This document shows, piece by piece, positions 7,252 through 16,387 of a DNA stretch of 64,000 bases. Each line of letters begins with the position of its first letter. Position 1 is the stretch's first letter. This DNA is from JALYUM01 sp036688685 (GTDB lineage: Bacteria; Pseudomonadota; Gammaproteobacteria; Burkholderiales; Burkholderiaceae_D): positions 186,001-250,000 of the forward strand of contig NZ_JAQQPS010000002.1 of the NCBI RefSeq assembly GCF_036688685.1, read 5' to 3'. The notes beneath the pieces were generated by a model. It had not been told where the DNA came from, made no database searches, and saw only the letters and a list, made by a program, of their open reading frames with translations. The position numbers were made by a program, and so were the translations under genes.

Positions 7252-9822
7252 TTACCCTTGTGCGATCCGGCTGGCGATATGCGCCAGCGCTTCATCGACC
7301 TGGTCGATCAGGATCAGGCACAAATCGCCTTTGCCCAGCTTGGCCAGCGCGATGTCGATGGCGACGAATTCACCCTGAATCTCTTCGACATGGCTGGTGC
7401 GTTTGGCGCCTTGCAGGCCGTCGCGCAGCAGGGCGATGACCTCGCCATCGGCACGGCCGCGCTGGCACTGGTCCTGGTACAGCATCACGTCGTCGAACGC
7501 CGCGCCCAGGATTTGCGTTTGCTGGCGGATGTCATCATCGCGGCGGTCGCCCGCGCCACTGATCACCACCGAACGGCGCAGGCCGGGCATCGATTCCACC
7601 GCGTGCACCAGCGCCGAAATTGCATCCGGATTGTGGCCGTAGTCGGCAATCACGGTCGCGCCGCGGTAGTCGAATACATTGAAGCGGCCCGGCGCATTGT
7701 CGCTCTCGCCGACAAAGGTTTTCAGGCCCAGGCGAATCGCGTCCCACGAGATACCCACACCCCAGGCAGCCGCCACCGACGCCATCACGTTCTCGACCTG
7801 GAAGCCGATTGCGCCATTCCTCGTGATCGGTACGCCGTCCAGCGCGAAGCGGTGTTCGTGCTTGCCCTGCACGCAGACGATCTCGAGATCGTCCACATAC
7901 ACGACCCGGCCGCCCTTGGCGCGGTGCATCGACATCACCGGATGGCTGACGTCGAGCGCAAAGAAGGTGACCGAGCCGCGCGCGTTGTCGGCCATTGCCG
8001 CCACCGTCGGATCGGCGGCATTGAGCACCGCCACACCGCTGTCGGCCACGTTCTGCACGATCACGCGCTTCAGCACCGCGAGGTCGTCCAGCGTGGTGAT
8101 GAAGTTCATGCCCAGGTGATCGCCGGCGCCGAGGTTGGTGACCACCGCCACCTGGCAGCGGTCGAAGGCGAGGCCTTCGCGCAGCAGGCCGCCGCGCGCG
8201 GTTTCGAACACGGCCGCGTCGACGTCCGGATGCAACAGCACATTGCGGGCACTTCTTGGACCGGCGCAGTCGCCGCTGTCGATGCGGCGGCCTTCGATAT
8301 ACACGCCGTCGGTGTTGGTCATGCCGGTGCGCAGACCGGAGGCGGTGAGCAGATGCGCGATCAGACGCACCGTCGTGGTTTTACCATTCGTGCCGGTGAC
8401 GGCGACCACCGGGATGCGGCCATCGTCGCCGTCGGCGAACAGGGTGCCGACGATCGCTTCGCCAACCGCGCGGCCCTTGCCGAAGGAGGGGGACAAATGC
8501 ATCCGCAGACCCGGCGCGGCATTGACTTCGACGATGCCGCCGCCCAGTTCTTCGATCGGGTGCAGCACGCTGTCGCACACCAGGTCGACGCCACAGATAT
8601 CGAGGCCGATCATTTGCGCGGCCGCGATGGCGCGCGCCGCCACTTCCGGATGCACGTCGTCGGTGACGTCGGTGGCGGCGCCGCCAGTCGACAGGTTCGC
8701 GTTGTTGCGCAGGATGACGCGCTGGCCCTTGTTTGGCACCGATTCGGCCACCAGGCCCTGTTTCGCCAGGCTGCCCAGCGCGATGTCGTCGAAGCGGATC
8801 TTGGTCAGCGAGGTCGAATGGCCATTGCCGCGGCGTGGATCGAGGTTGACCGTGTCGACCAGTTCACGCACCGTGTGCACGCCGTCGCCAATCACCTGCG
8901 GCGGATCGCGGCGCGCCGCTGCCACCAGCTTGTTGCCGACCACCAGCAGGCGGAAATCGTTGCCTGGCAGGTAGCGCTCGACCAGGATATCGTCGCGGAA
9001 CTCGATGGCCGCCGCGTAGGCCGCGTCGAGCTGTTCGCGCGAGGTGATGTTGACGGTCACGCCCTTGCCCTGGTTGCCGTCCTTCGGTTTCAGAACCACC
9101 GGCAGGCCGATTTCCAGCGCCACGGCCCAGGCGTCGTCCGGGTCTGCTACGGCCCGGCCCAGCGGCACCGGCACGCCGGCGGCGTCCAGCAGACGCTTGG
9201 TCAGTTCCTTGTCCTGGGCGATGGTTTCGGCAATCGCACCGGTCGAATCGACTTCGGCGGCCTGGATGCGGCGCTGCTTGCTGCCCCAGCCGAACATGAC
9301 CAGGCTGCCGTCGGTCAGGCGCCGGAACGGGATGTTTCGCGCCACGGCGGCCGCCACGATCGAGCCGGTCGAGGGCCCCAGCCGCACTTCTTCATCGAGC
9401 TCGCGCAGCTGCGCCAGCGCGCCATCGAGGTCGAATGCGCTGTGCTCGACTGCGGCCTGCACCAGCGCCATGGCGAGGTCCAGGGCCAACCTGCCGACCG
9501 CTTCTTCCGAATATGCAAACACGACCTGGTAGGTGCCGGCTTCAACGGTTCTGGTGGTGCGGCTGAAGGTGACCGGACAGCCGGCTTGCGCCTGCAGGTC
9601 GAGCGCCGCCAGTTCCAGCACGTGGGTCAGCGGGACGGTGTCGTTGTGGCCGGTGGGCTGGAGTGGCGACAGTTGCGGGAACAAGGCGCGCAGGCGCGTC
9701 TCGAAGCCAGTCATGGCGCCAACCGATTCTTCATCGGGCGTGATGACCACGATCGCTTCGATCGAGGTGTGGTGGCTCCACAGATTGGGGCCCCGCAGGG
9801 CGCGTACGCGAGATACTTGCAT
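7252..9822 (-). CDS. cphA: cyanophycin synthetase with intact Mur-ligase module (CphA)
   Basis: An 856-residue cyanophycin synthetase making multi-L-arginyl-poly-L-aspartate. In the family, an ATP-grasp domain adds Asp and a Mur-ligase-like domain adds Arg. Seen here: N domain (1-150); ATP-grasp with PVVLKPKDGNQGKGV and, at its end, IVEVNAAPGLRMHLSP; Mur P-loop GTNGKTTT (residues 477-484); VTNLGAGDHLG; and the C-terminal motif IADYGHNPDAI. All Mur motifs look functional. In the N domain the helix reads HVLEL (67-71) where the paralogue has HILEH. The start is supported by AGGAAGGA 10 bases upstream. It lies 55 bases downstream of the paralogue at 9878-12052, on the same strand, so both are probably one operon. 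Confidence 0.92.
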   Translation of the reverse strand: MQVSRVRALRGPNLWSHHTSIEAIVVITPDEESVGAMTGFETRLRALFPQLSPLQPTGHNDTVPLTHVLELAALDLQAQAGCPVTFSRTTRTVEAGTYQVVFAYSEEAVGRLALDLAMALVQAAVEHSAFDLDGALAQLRELDEEVRLGPSTGSIVAAAVARNIPFRRLTDGSLVMFGWGSKQRRIQAAEVDSTGAIAETIAQDKELTKRLLDAAGVPVPLGRAVADPDDAWAVALEIGLPVVLKPKDGNQGKGVTVNITSREQLDAAYAAAIEFRDDILVERYLPGNDFRLLVVGNKLVAAARRDPPQVIGDGVHTVRELVDTVNLDPRRGNGHSTSLTKIRFDDIALGSLAKQGLVAESVPNKGQRVILRNNANLSTGGAATDVTDDVHPEVAARAIAAAQMIGLDICGVDLVCDSVLHPIEELGGGIVEVNAAPGLRMHLSPSFGKGRAVGEAIVGTLFADGDDGRIPVVAVTGTNGKTTTVRLIAHLLTASGLRTGMTNTDGVYIEGRRIDSGDCAGPRSARNVLLHPDVDAAVFETARGGLLREGLAFDRCQVAVVTNLGAGDHLGMNFITTLDDLAVLKRVIVQNVADSGVAVLNAADPTVAAMADNARGSVTFFALDVSHPVMSMHRAKGGRVVYVDDLEIVCVQGKHEHRFALDGVPITRNGAIGFQVENVMASVAAAWGVGISWDAIRLGLKTFVGESDNAPGRFNVFDYRGATVIADYGHNPDAISALVHAVESMPGLRRSVVISGAGDRRDDDIRQQTQILGAAFDDVMLYQDQCQRGRADGEVIALLRDGLQGAKRTSHVEEIQGEFVAIDIALAKLGKGDLCLILIDQVDEALAHIASRIAQG

Positions 9823-9877
9823 GTAACTTCAATCCTTCCTGGTGGCCCGGCACGGTGCCGGACCAATGTAGTGAGCT

Positions 9878-12052
9878 TTAACCCGAGCGCTTGACGCTGG
9901 CGTCGAAGGTGCGCAGACCGGCGCTGAGCAGGTCCGCCGGCACGCCCAGCGACCAGGCGGCGGCGGTGGCCGCCAGCACGCTGCCGACATCGTCTGATAC
10001 ATTCGGCATCAAACGCGCCAGTTCGATGACGATGGTTTCGTCCTCGCCGTGCGCCAGCACGATGGCGCCGGCGCGCACGAACGCAATCCGTTCGCCGGCG
10101 GCGCGGTGGCTCGCCATGACGCCGAGGTGCTCGTCGGCGGCATAGAAAATCACGCTGCCGTCGCACAGTTCGGCCAGTTCGGCCACCGCTGCATCGGCGG
10201 CGTTGAGTACCGCCACGCCATCGGGCAGCACCACGTCGACCTGGCTGCGCACAACGCGCGCGAGGTCGTCGACGTCGCGCAGGTAAAACTCGGCGAGGTC
10301 GTCGACGCCGTCCATGTCGGTGACGATGCCGACCTGGCATTTATCGTAGGGCAGGCCTTCGGTGAGGATGGCGCGCGCGTTCGACTCGAACACGGCCGCT
10401 TCGATGGTGCGGTTGATCAGCAGGCGCTGGCCGGCATCGAAGCGCACGCTGTTCGCGTTCGACACGCGGCGGCTGTCGAGATACAAACCGTCGGCATTGG
10501 CCACGCCGATGTGGCGCCCGCCCAGATGCAGCAGGCAGCCCGTCAAACGGGCAACCACGCTGGCGCCGCGCGTACCGGTGACGCCGACGATCGGAATGCG
10601 CCCGCTCTCGTTCGGTGCGAACAGATGCGCGATGATGGCGGTGCCGATCGGGCGCGGCTCGCCGTGGGCCGGCTTCAAATGGGCCAGCAGGCCAGGGCTG
10701 GCATTGACTTCGATGAAGGCGCCGCGCTGCTCTTCCAGGGGGCGCGTGATGTCTTCGGCCACCAGGTCGATGCCGGCGATGTCCAGGCCCACGATGCGCG
10801 CGGCCAGCGTGGCGGCAGCGGCGATCGACGGGTGCACCAGGTCGGTGACGTCGGTGGCGACATTCCCGTTCAACTGGATCAGCACCTTCTGGCCGGCGGC
10901 CGGCACCGATTCCGGCGTCAGGTTCTGGCGCTTCAGGTCGAGGATGATTTCGGCGCTGTCCTGCGGCACGATCGCGTTCAGCGGTGCGTCTTCGGTCACG
11001 CCGCGGCGCGGGTCGATGTTGATCTGGCGGTCGCACAAGGCGATGACGTTGTGCTCGCCGTCGCCGACGATCCACAGCGATTCGCCGCGTGCAGCTGCCA
11101 CCAGTTTTTTACCCACCACCAGCAGGCGGTGTTCGTCGCCGGTAACGAAGCGTTCAACCAGCACGGCCGAACTGTCGCCCTTGCGCGCGGCCAGGTGGTA
11201 GGCCGCTTCGATATCGGCCTGGGTCGACAGATTGAGCGACACGCCGCGGCCATGGTTGCCGTCGTATGGCTTGACGACCACCGGCAGGCCGATATCCTGT
11301 GCTTCTTCCCACGCTGCTTCGGCGCTGCGCACCAGGGCGCCTTCCGGCACCGGCAGGCCGCACGCGGACAGCAGTGACTTGGTCAGATCCTTGTCGCTGG
11401 CGATGCTCTCGGCAATCGCGCCGGTGCGGTCGGTCTCGGCGGTCCAGATGCGGCGCTGGGCGGCGCCGTGGCCAAGCTGCACCAGGTTGCCGTCGTTCAG
11501 ACGCAAGGAAGGGATCGACCGCTCTGTGGCCGCTTCCACGATGTGCGCCGTGGAGGGGCCGAGGCAGTGGTCGTCGACCAGTTCCTTGAGCGTGTCGACT
11601 GCGCCCGCCAGGTCGAACGGCGTGTCGTTGATGGCGGCCATCAGCAGCTTGCGGCCGGTTTCGAGCGCTGCGCGCCCGACCACGCCATCGCGGGTGCGGA
11701 ACGCCATTTTATAGATGCCATGCTCGCCCACCGAGCGGGTCTTGCCGAAACCGGTGCGCATGCCAGCCAGGTTTTGCAGTTCGAGCACGATGTGCTCGAG
11801 GATGTGCCCGGCCCAGGTGCCGCTGTGCAGGCGTTCGATGAAGCCGCCGCGCTCGCCCACGCCGCAGCGATGCTCGATCAGCCCCGGCAGCAGGCTGGTC
11901 AGGCGTTCGGTGAAACCGGGCAGGGTGTCGGATGGACATTCTTCCAGTTCGCCAAGGTCAAGCCACACTTCGATGACCGGGCGGTAGGTCCAGATGTTCG
12001 GGCCGCGCAAATGTGTCACCCGGAGGAACGTGATGTCGTTCTTAATTGTCAT
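9878..12052 (-). CDS. cyanophycin synthetase paralogue with degenerate, truncated Mur module (CphA')
   Basis: A 724-residue CphA paralogue, first gene of the minus-strand pair. The N domain keeps HRCGVGERGGF and the HILEHIVLELQ helix (residues 83-93). The ATP-grasp keeps PVVVKPYDGNHGRGV and FIEVNASPGLLAHL. The Mur-like part is damaged: the P-loop reads GTRGASVV (493-500) instead of GTNGKTTT, the usual VTNxGxDHLG stretch is VTDMDGVDDL, and the protein stops before the DYGHNP region. Arginine addition by this copy is therefore unlikely. Betaproteobacteria such as Cupriavidus necator carry cphA/cphA' pairs, which supports a working complex or a division of labour. The start is the ATG at 12052, without a strong ribosome-binding site. 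Confidence 0.88.
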   Translation of the reverse strand: MTIKNDITFLRVTHLRGPNIWTYRPVIEVWLDLGELEECPSDTLPGFTERLTSLLPGLIEHRCGVGERGGFIERLHSGTWAGHILEHIVLELQNLAGMRTGFGKTRSVGEHGIYKMAFRTRDGVVGRAALETGRKLLMAAINDTPFDLAGAVDTLKELVDDHCLGPSTAHIVEAATERSIPSLRLNDGNLVQLGHGAAQRRIWTAETDRTGAIAESIASDKDLTKSLLSACGLPVPEGALVRSAEAAWEEAQDIGLPVVVKPYDGNHGRGVSLNLSTQADIEAAYHLAARKGDSSAVLVERFVTGDEHRLLVVGKKLVAAARGESLWIVGDGEHNVIALCDRQINIDPRRGVTEDAPLNAIVPQDSAEIILDLKRQNLTPESVPAAGQKVLIQLNGNVATDVTDLVHPSIAAAATLAARIVGLDIAGIDLVAEDITRPLEEQRGAFIEVNASPGLLAHLKPAHGEPRPIGTAIIAHLFAPNESGRIPIVGVTGTRGASVVARLTGCLLHLGGRHIGVANADGLYLDSRRVSNANSVRFDAGQRLLINRTIEAAVFESNARAILTEGLPYDKCQVGIVTDMDGVDDLAEFYLRDVDDLARVVRSQVDVVLPDGVAVLNAADAAVAELAELCDGSVIFYAADEHLGVMASHRAAGERIAFVRAGAIVLAHGEDETIVIELARLMPNVSDDVGSVLAATAAAWSLGVPADLLSAGLRTFDASVKRSG

Positions 12053-12280
12053 GTAATCATTTTCTTGCTATCAGCGCCATTGCGCATGAGTAGCATTACC
12101 TATATGAACTGCATATTTACTACAGTACCGGAAACCGGCGAACCACGAGCGCACATGTTGTATACTTGCCGGGACGAAGCTTACCGTGTCGTACTGATTT
12201 CTGCCAGTCTCACCCCGCGTCACTGCACCTTCTACCTCGTTCTTTTCCAGCCTGCCATCGCCTCTCAAAAGCCCGTATTA
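12053..12280. promoter_or_regulatory. divergent intergenic region between cphA' and the ABC transporter operon
   Basis: These 228 bases separate divergently transcribed genes and must hold the promoters of both. The part next to cphA' is AT-rich, with possible -10 elements on either strand (tataca and tatatg type). No -35/-10 pair is good enough to call. No gene is seen. Confidence 0.5.
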
Positions 12281-14560
12281 ATGACGAATCAGCCACTTTC
12301 TTCCCCTGTTGCCCTTACGCTTGCAGCCATGTCGTTGCCGGAGCAGTGGCACAATGATGTCGAGAAAAATCTTTTCCCTGGGGAAAACGTTTTAAGTAGC
12401 GTTGTGGTTGACCTCGATACAAAATTACGTTTCAGAAAAGGCATTCTGGTCGTCACCAGTCGCCGTTTGCTGACGCTGGCGCCGGGTGAAACCAAGTGGC
12501 AGGACTGGTCCTACCGCGCGGGCCTCGAGCTGCGTCACCACGACCACGCCGGCGTCGGCCACCTCGAACTGCTCGATGAAAATGGCTTGCTGGCCGAATG
12601 GCGCTTTACGCTGGGCCAGAACCTCGATGCGATTCGCGTGCAGGGCAGTTTTGTTGAACAGCGCGACAGCGTCGTCAGTGGCCGCCCCATCGTCGCACCG
12701 GAAGCGCTCACCTGCCCGAGCTGCAAGGGCCCGCTCGAAGCCGACGACGAAGAGTGCCCGGTCTGCACCAAGGTGCTGTACACGCCGCCGTCGACGTGGA
12801 CCCTGTTTCGCCTGTGGCGCTTCGCCAGGCCCTACCAGGGCCAGTTGTTGCTGGGTTTCCTGCTGATGCTGGGCAGTACCGCCGCGCACATGATTCCGCC
12901 TTACCTGATCATCCCGCTGACCGATAACGTGTTGGTCCCGTACCAGACCGGCCAGAAGATCGACCCGATGCTGGTGGTGTATTACATGAGCGGCCTGCTG
13001 GGCGCGGCCTTGCTGGCCTGGTTGCTGGGCTGGGGCCGCACCTATGTGCTGGCGCTGGTGTCCGAACGGATGGGCGCCGACCTGCGCGCCGAAACCTATG
13101 AACACCTGCTGAAACTGTCGCTCGAATTTTTTGGCGGCAAGCGCACGGGCGACCTGATGTCGCGCATCGGCAGCGGCAGCGACCGCATCTGCGTGTTCCT
13201 GTCTCTGCACCTGCTCGATTTCGCCTCCGACGTGCTGATGATCATCATGACCGGCGCGATCCTGTTTTCACTCAATCCGTGGCTGGCCGTGGTCACGCTG
13301 CTGCCGCTGCCGTTCATCGCCTGGATGATCCACCTGGTGCGCGACCGTCTGCGCACCGGCTTTGAAAAAATCGACCGCGTCTGGGGCGAGGTGACCAACG
13401 TCCTGGCCGATACCATTCCCGGCATCCGTGTCGTGAAGGCGTTTGCGCAGGAAAAGCGCGAAGCGGTGCGCTTCCGCGAAGCGAACAAGCACAATCTGGC
13501 CGTGAACGACAAATTGAATGCTGTCTGGTCGCTGTTTTCGCCGACCGTCTCGTTCCTGACCGAGCTTGGCATCCTGGTGATCTGGTGCTTTGGCATCTGG
13601 CAGATTTCGCGCGGCGAGATCACGCTGGGCGTGCTGTCGTCGTTCATTGCCTACAGTGGCCGCTTTTATGGTCGCCTCGATTCGATGAGCCGGATCGTCT
13701 CGGTCACGCAAAAATCGGCTTCGGCGGCGAAGCGCATTTTCGATATCCTCGACCACGTGTCGAGCGTGCCGGAACCCGTGCACCCGGTCAAACTCGACAA
13801 GATCGAAGGCCATATCGAGCTGCGCGAAGTGGGTTTCCGATATGGCAACCGCGCCGTCAACCGCGGCATTTCGCTCAACATCAAGGCCGGCGAGATGGTC
13901 GGCCTGGTCGGCCACAGCGGCTCCGGCAAGAGCACGCTGGTCAATCTGATCTGCCGCTTCTATGACGTGGCCGAAGGCGCGATCCTGCTCGATGGCGTTG
14001 ATATCCGCCAGTTCGCCATTTCCGATTACCGCCGCAATATCGGCCTGGTGTTGCAGGAGCCGTTCCTGTTTTTCGGTACGATTGCCGAAAATATCGCCTA
14101 CGGCAAGCCGGGTGCAACGCGCGAGGAAATCATCGCGTCGGCCAGGGCCGCGCACGCGCACGAATTCATCCTGCGCCTGCCGCAGGGTTACGATTCGATG
14201 GTCGGTGAACGGGGCCAGGGCTTGTCGGGCGGCGAGCGTCAGCGCATTTCGATTGCGCGCGCTCTGCTGATCGATCCGCCGATCCTGATCATGGACGAAG
14301 CGACCTCGTCGGTCGATTCGGAAACCGAGAAAGAAATCCAGAAGGCGCTCGACAACCTGGTGCAGGGCCGCACAACCATCGCCATCGCCCACCGCCTGTC
14401 GACGCTGCACCGCGCCGACCGCCTGGTCGTGCTCGACCGCGGCGTGGTGGTGGAAGAGGGTAGCCACGACGACCTGATGGCGCGTCAGGGCGCTTATTTC
14501 CGGCTCTACGAAGCGCAGGCGCGCAACGTGGACACCGACCTCGACGATAAGGACCATTGA
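12281..14560 (+). CDS. cyanophycin-locus ABC transporter (fused exporter with N-terminal extension and zinc ribbon)
   Basis: A 759-residue type IV-exporter-like half transporter. Residues 1-135 are a soluble extension rich in beta strands. It is followed by a zinc ribbon with C145, C148, C159 and C162. A six-helix transmembrane domain spans about 180-480. The nucleotide-binding domain has Walker A GHSGSGKST (near 545), signature LSGGERQ (near 648), Walker B ILIMDEATSS (near 668) and the AHRLS H-loop (near 703). The same transporter type is known next to cphA genes in other bacteria and has been named for that association. Its substrate is unknown to me. The open frame extends upstream to 11468, but that part overlaps cphA' antisense. 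I chose ATG 12281; ATG 12329 is an alternative. It diverges from the cphA pair and is followed after one base by the DUF1854 gene. Confidence 0.88.
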   Translation: MTNQPLSSPVALTLAAMSLPEQWHNDVEKNLFPGENVLSSVVVDLDTKLRFRKGILVVTSRRLLTLAPGETKWQDWSYRAGLELRHHDHAGVGHLELLDENGLLAEWRFTLGQNLDAIRVQGSFVEQRDSVVSGRPIVAPEALTCPSCKGPLEADDEECPVCTKVLYTPPSTWTLFRLWRFARPYQGQLLLGFLLMLGSTAAHMIPPYLIIPLTDNVLVPYQTGQKIDPMLVVYYMSGLLGAALLAWLLGWGRTYVLALVSERMGADLRAETYEHLLKLSLEFFGGKRTGDLMSRIGSGSDRICVFLSLHLLDFASDVLMIIMTGAILFSLNPWLAVVTLLPLPFIAWMIHLVRDRLRTGFEKIDRVWGEVTNVLADTIPGIRVVKAFAQEKREAVRFREANKHNLAVNDKLNAVWSLFSPTVSFLTELGILVIWCFGIWQISRGEITLGVLSSFIAYSGRFYGRLDSMSRIVSVTQKSASAAKRIFDILDHVSSVPEPVHPVKLDKIEGHIELREVGFRYGNRAVNRGISLNIKAGEMVGLVGHSGSGKSTLVNLICRFYDVAEGAILLDGVDIRQFAISDYRRNIGLVLQEPFLFFGTIAENIAYGKPGATREEIIASARAAHAHEFILRLPQGYDSMVGERGQGLSGGERQRISIARALLIDPPILIMDEATSSVDSETEKEIQKALDNLVQGRTTIAIAHRLSTLHRADRLVVLDRGVVVEEGSHDDLMARQGAYFRLYEAQARNVDTDLDDKDH

Positions 14561-14561
14561 G

Positions 14562-15032
14562 ATGGCGACGACAGAATTCAATTTGCGCCGCGACAGTTTC
14601 GGCAAGCTCATCCTGACAGGCGCCGACGGCGAAGAACACCTCGGCGTGGTGCCGGTGCGCGCCTTCCCGATCCAGTCGCCGAATCAGGGCATCTCGCTGG
14701 TGCGCGACGGCGGCAAGGAAGTGGCCTGGATCGACGACATGGCGACCTTGCCCGCGCACTTGCGCACCCTGGTGCAGGATGAACTGGATGGTCGCGAATT
14801 CATGCCGGTCATTTCGTCCATCGTGGACGTCAGCAGCTTTGCGACACCCTGTACCTGGGCGGTAAAAACCGACCGCGGCGACACCGAGTTCACCTTGAAG
14901 GGCGAGGAAGACATCCGCCGCATCGGCGAGACCGCGCTGATCATCGCCGACAACCACGGCATCCAGTTCCTGATCCGCGACATGTTCACGATCGACAAGA
15001 ACAGCCGCCGCATCCTGGATCGCTTCCTCTAA
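14562..15032 (+). CDS. DUF1854 family protein associated with cyanophycin genes
   Basis: A 156-residue soluble protein with no signal peptide or membrane segment. The pattern LRRDSFGKLILTGADGEEH at the start, GKEVAWIDDM in the middle, and a C-terminal region ending in IDKNSRRILDRFL fit the DUF1854 family. This family is repeatedly found beside cyanophycin synthetase and the ABC transporter described just upstream. Its biochemical role is unknown. It starts one base after the transporter's stop codon and ends 6 bases before the glycosyltransferase, so the three genes form a tight operon. Confidence 0.8.
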   Translation: MATTEFNLRRDSFGKLILTGADGEEHLGVVPVRAFPIQSPNQGISLVRDGGKEVAWIDDMATLPAHLRTLVQDELDGREFMPVISSIVDVSSFATPCTWAVKTDRGDTEFTLKGEEDIRRIGETALIIADNHGIQFLIRDMFTIDKNSRRILDRFL

Positions 15033-15038
15033 ATCGCC

Positions 15039-16307
15039 ATGACGGGCGAACCGGTCGATGTTGTTCTCCTCACGATCGGGTCGGCCGGCGACCTGTTTCC
15101 CTTCCTGCGCATCGGCACGGTGCTGCGTGACCTGGGCCACCGGGTCAGCTTTGTCGCGCCCTGGCTGCACCAGCCGTATGTCGAGCAGGCAGGCCTGGCG
15201 TTTCACGGCCTCGATATCGACGAAGCGGTGCTCGACGACCCCGATTTGTGGCACGCGATCCGCGGCTTCGGCGTGGTCTGGCGCGCAACGCGGCCGGCCG
15301 CTGCGCAGGTGCACAAGCTGGTCACGCCACTGTTGACCGGCCCGCGCAGCCTGATCATCGCCCATCCGCTGCTGCTGGCCGAAGCCGACCTGATCCGCGC
15401 CGCCCGCGCCGGCGTGACGGTGGTCAGTGCGCTGCTGGCGCCCCAGAATCTGCCGACCGTGTACGACCCGCTGATGGTGGGGCCGCACCGCATGCCGGCC
15501 TGGGTGCCGCACAGCGCGCGCCGCCTGCTGTGGCGCGCGGTGAGCAAATTCGTGCTCGATCCGGTCGCGCTGCCGGGTATCAATGCCGCACGGGCGCGGC
15601 ACGGCTTGTCGGCCGTGCCCGGCCTGCTGCTGCATATGGCGCGCGTGCCCGACCTGACCCTGCTGCTGTTCCCCGCGTGGTTCGCCGCGCCGCAGCCGGA
15701 CTGGCCGCAGCGGCTGCTGCAAGCCGATTTCGCGCTGTACGATCCGCATCCCACTGCAGCGCTATCGAGCGAGTTGCAGGCCTTCCTGGCCGCCGGGCCA
15801 GCGCCGCTGGTCTTTACGCATGGCACCGGCAACCGCCAGGCAAGCGCCTATTTCGCGGCGGCGCGCGACGCCACCTTGCAGCTGCAACGGCGCGCCATTT
15901 TTCTGACGCCGCATGCCGGCCAGGTGCCGGCCGATTTACCGCTTGCGATCCTGCGCCAGGACTACGTGCCGCTGCGCGCCTTGCTGCCGCACGCGGCCGC
16001 CCTGATGCACCATGGCGGCATCGGCACCACCGCCGAGGCGCTGCGCGCCGGCACGCCGCAGTTGATCATCCCCTTGTCGCACGACCAGTTCGACAATGCC
16101 GAGCGGGTCAAGGCGCTGGGCGTTGGGGCACGGCTCGATGCCACCCGCGTCACGCCGGCCCGGCTGGCCGCGACATTGCAAACCTTGCTGAACGGGCCCG
16201 GCTTGCACGCGCAATGCCGCGGCGTCGCGGGACGGTTCGACGATGGCGCGCGCTTTGCCGCGGCATGTGCGCACCTGGTGTCACCAAAAAATAGTGATAA
16301 TCGGTAA
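15039..16307 (+). CDS. GT1 (UGT-type) glycosyltransferase
   Basis: A 422-residue GT-B fold glycosyltransferase of the UGT/MGT type, transferring a sugar from a nucleotide donor to a lipid or small molecule. The N-terminal half starts with VVLLTIGSAGDLFPFLRIG, a typical acceptor-side Rossmann strand. The donor-binding C-terminal half has LMHHGGIGTTAEALRAGTPQ and the DQFDNAERV motif of the UGT signature. It starts 6 bases after DUF1854, so it is probably translated from the same transcript as the cyanophycin-linked ABC transporter. Whether it takes part in the same process is unknown. The acceptor cannot be predicted. Confidence 0.85.
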   Translation: MTGEPVDVVLLTIGSAGDLFPFLRIGTVLRDLGHRVSFVAPWLHQPYVEQAGLAFHGLDIDEAVLDDPDLWHAIRGFGVVWRATRPAAAQVHKLVTPLLTGPRSLIIAHPLLLAEADLIRAARAGVTVVSALLAPQNLPTVYDPLMVGPHRMPAWVPHSARRLLWRAVSKFVLDPVALPGINAARARHGLSAVPGLLLHMARVPDLTLLLFPAWFAAPQPDWPQRLLQADFALYDPHPTAALSSELQAFLAAGPAPLVFTHGTGNRQASAYFAAARDATLQLQRRAIFLTPHAGQVPADLPLAILRQDYVPLRALLPHAAALMHHGGIGTTAEALRAGTPQLIIPLSHDQFDNAERVKALGVGARLDATRVTPARLAATLQTLLNGPGLHAQCRGVAGRFDDGARFAAACAHLVSPKNSDNR

Positions 16308-16387
16308 CTGTTGCCTTAGAATCACGGCAACTTCGCATCGCGCGTTGTTCGGCCAACCAAGCTGTCACTTCTCATCAGGCCACTGCC

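Noticed and set aside
7258..9894. 878-codon plus-strand open frame
   Set aside because: It is exactly antisense to cphA. Its product is rich in His, Arg, Ala and Gln with no recognisable domain, as expected for the shadow frame of a GC-rich gene.
11468..12280. N-terminal extension of the ABC transporter frame by 271 codons
   Set aside because: It lies antisense to cphA' and crosses the divergent promoter region. The family N-terminus fits a start at 12281 or 12329.
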